Assembly: GCA_035293985.1 (NCBI GenBank)
Contig: DATGLS010000031.1
Location: forward strand, 62,001-126,000
From: JAVDCA01 sp035293985
GTDB lineage: Bacteria; Pseudomonadota; Alphaproteobacteria; Rhizobiales; Xanthobacteraceae
DNA: 64,000 bases
Direction: 5' to 3'
Each line of letters starts with the position of its first letter. The stretch's first letter is position 1. The notes beneath the pieces were generated by a model that saw only the letters and a program-made list of their open reading frames with translations, searched no databases and had not been told where the DNA came from. Shown in pieces: positions 62,631 through 64,000 of the stretch. Position numbers and translations under genes: made by a program.

Positions 62631-63413
62631 CTAGCTCATGCCCCCCTTGGGCGAGAGGTCGAGCGTGCGCACCTCCGAGCCTTTCGGCAGGTCGAACATC
62701 CCGCCCGGCAGCGTGTCGATGAACGCCAGCACCTCGGAGGTCTTCACCACGTCGGCGTATTTCGCATTCATGTCGCACAGATTGATGGCATGGCTCGCCT
62801 GCGAGCGGTCGAAGCAGCCTTCCTCGGCGAGCGTGATGCGGTAATTGAGGCTGAAGGCATCGAGAACGCTCGCGCGCACGCAGCCCGATGTCGTGGTGCC
62901 GGTGACGATCAGGCTGTCGCAGCCGAGCAAGGTCAGGTAGCTCGTGAGGTTGCTGCCGAAGAAAGCCGACGGCTTCTGCTTGTAGATGATGAGGTCCTGC
63001 GGGCCGGGCGCGATCGGCGCGACGATCTCGTTGCCGTCGATATTGGCGAGCGCCGTCTTGGTGGTGCGGTCCTCGTCGGTGCGGCCGTTCTTCCAGCCCC
63101 AGCTGCCGGCATCCCAGTTGTCGTCGCGCCGCACGCCGGTCGTGTAGATCACCGGCACCCCCTTGGCGCGGCACTTGTCGATCAGCGAGCGGATGTAGGG
63201 AAGCGCCGTCCACGCATCCTCGCCGCACGAGTTGCGCCACTTCTTGATTGATTCGAGGATCGGCTCCGGCTTGTCGCCGCAGAACGCCCAGTTCACGTCG
63301 ATGATGAGCAGTGCCGGCCGCTTGCCGAAGCCCTGTCGTGCGCCGTAGCCGGAGGTCGCGAATACGGCCTTGTCGCGCTCGGTGAGAAACTGGTTCCAGA
63401 TCGGCTCGGACAT
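62631..63413 (-). CDS. Isochorismatase-family amidohydrolase, 2 (N-carbamoylsarcosine amidase-like)
   Basis: The ATG at 63411-63413 has GGAAGGG upstream and gives 260 residues. The triad is Asp 39 (LLIIDVNWAF), Lys 146 (IIYKQKPSAFFGS) and Cys 178 (GTTTSGCVRASVLDAF). The last motif and the length suggest the N-carbamoylsarcosine or maleamate amidase side of the family. It lies 63 bases upstream of the first isochorismatase gene, and both follow a solute-binding protein gene, so the three may form an uptake and hydrolysis unit for an amide or ureido substrate. Confidence 0.87.
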   Translation of the reverse strand: MSEPIWNQFLTERDKAVFATSGYGARQGFGKRPALLIIDVNWAFCGDKPEPILESIKKWRNSCGEDAWTALPYIRSLIDKCRAKGVPVIYTTGVRRDDNWDAGSWGWKNGRTDEDRTTKTALANIDGNEIVAPIAPGPQDLIIYKQKPSAFFGSNLTSYLTLLGCDSLIVTGTTTSGCVRASVLDAFSLNYRITLAEEGCFDRSQASHAINLCDMNAKYADVVKTSEVLAFIDTLPGGMFDLPKGSEVRTLDLSPKGGMS

Positions 63414-63482
63414 GTCGTGACCCTTCCTCGGATTTCCCTGTTTGCTGCTGCTGCCGGTTCGGATGCTCGATCTCCCGCGGCC

Positions 63483-64000
63483 TTACGCGGCGCCCTTGAC
63501 GAAGCTCATATCGATGATCGCCTCGTACGGCACGTCGGCCTTGAGGATGCCAGCGTCGCGCACGACGCTCTTCGCGGTCTCCCAGGATTGCCGGCTGATC
63601 ATCCCGTCCCTGCTCCACATTTCGTCCTTGAACGAGCGGTCCAGCGTCGCGCGCAGGTCCTCGATCGGCATGGTCGGAAACTGCTTTTTTGCGATGTCGC
63701 TCGCCTCGGCCGGATTGGCGTAGGTGAACTTCAACCCCTCGACCATGCCGTGCACGAACGTCCGCACCAGCTCGGGCTCCTTCTGGATGGTATCGAGCCG
63801 GACGTTGAGCGTCGAGTACGCGTAGGGCCCGAGCTCCTTCGGGACGTTGTAGAACGGCTCGCCCCAGATGCCCTGGCGCACGCCCTGGGTGACGAACGGC
63901 TCGGTCGCAACACCGATCTGCGCCTGATGGCCGCGCACGACGGCGAGGACCGCCGAGTTCGCCACCTCCATCAGCGTCACGTCGCGCTGGGGATCGAGCT
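63483..64000 (-). CDS. NMT1/SsuA-type ABC solute-binding protein, C-terminal part
   Basis: The frame is open to the right window edge, so the N-terminus lies outside. The visible ~170 residues are typical of NMT1/THI5-like or taurine/nitrate-type binding proteins: VANSAVLAVVRGHQAQIGVA, then EPFVTQGVRQG, YAYSTLNVRLDTIQKEPELV, RTFVHGMVEGLKFTYANPAE and a C-terminal VPYEAIIDMSFVKG. It would bind an organic anion or heterocycle in the periplasm for an ABC permease outside the window. It is upstream of the two amidohydrolases on the same strand. Confidence 0.85.
   Translation of the reverse strand, partial: LDPQRDVTLMEVANSAVLAVVRGHQAQIGVATEPFVTQGVRQGIWGEPFYNVPKELGPYAYSTLNVRLDTIQKEPELVRTFVHGMVEGLKFTYANPAEASDIAKKQFPTMPIEDLRATLDRSFKDEMWSRDGMISRQSWETAKSVVRDAGILKADVPYEAIIDMSFVKGAA

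Overview
The window is GC-rich (codon third positions almost all G or C) and reads as chromosomal DNA of an alphaproteobacterium of the order Hyphomicrobiales (Rhizobiales), most like the Bradyrhizobium/Xanthobacteraceae side. The hints are the urt-ure operon layout, an IalB-family protein, AapJ-like and HyuA/HyuB proteins, and a dispersed palindromic intergenic repeat of a kind common in that group. This placement is inference from gene content, not a database match.

Left part (1-17.5 kb), accessory DNA. Positions 1-2375 hold a minus-strand operon of a TIR-domain protein, a SLOG-like (Rossmann, nucleotide-sensing type) protein overlapping it by ATGA, and a small membrane protein cut by the window edge. 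Divergent from it is a strikingly AT-rich gene for a P-loop NTPase fused to a C-terminal TIR domain (2804-4834). Next come two broken copies of the 3' part of a hydantoinase/oxoprolinase B gene, with a VapBC toxin-antitoxin pair at the breakpoint of the first. After these lie small secreted or surface proteins: a TPR plus solute-binding fusion, an IalB-like protein, a protein with a strict 16-residue cysteine repeat, a 47-residue aromatic peptide, a lipoprotein and a 12-cysteine protein. An XRE-type regulator sits among them. The intact hyuB and hyuA follow (15.7-19.9 kb).

Middle part (20-50 kb), mostly metabolism. It holds a class A penicillin-binding protein with a coupled secreted protein, sulfite reductase cysJ-cysI, an M24 peptidase-like protein, an AbiEi/AbiEii-like pair, three MmgE/PrpD-family proteins, an NDP-forming acyl-CoA synthetase and a luciferase-like flavin oxidoreductase. 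The complete urea import and hydrolysis operon urtABCDE-ureDABCEFG lies on the minus strand. Its ureC carries one in-frame amber codon (38388-38390), so urease is either lost here or the base is a sequence error. Palindromic repeats sit inside the urease operon between ureA and ureB and between ureC and ureE.

Right part (50-64 kb). A PAS-GGDEF-EAL signalling protein is followed by a small orphan biosynthetic locus: a NodU/CmcH-type carbamoyltransferase, divergent from an overlapping trio of EamA transporter, FkbH-like HAD protein and acyl carrier protein. A secreted alkaline-phosphatase-superfamily phosphodiesterase ends at a clear terminator. The window closes with an NCS2-type permease, two isochorismatase-family amidohydrolases and the C-terminal part of an NMT1-type solute-binding protein. 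Nitrogen scavenging (urea, cyclic amides, amidohydrolases) is the recurring metabolic theme.

I saw no rRNA, tRNA, CRISPR array or transposase gene. I could not run structure or homology searches, so RNA genes cannot be excluded.
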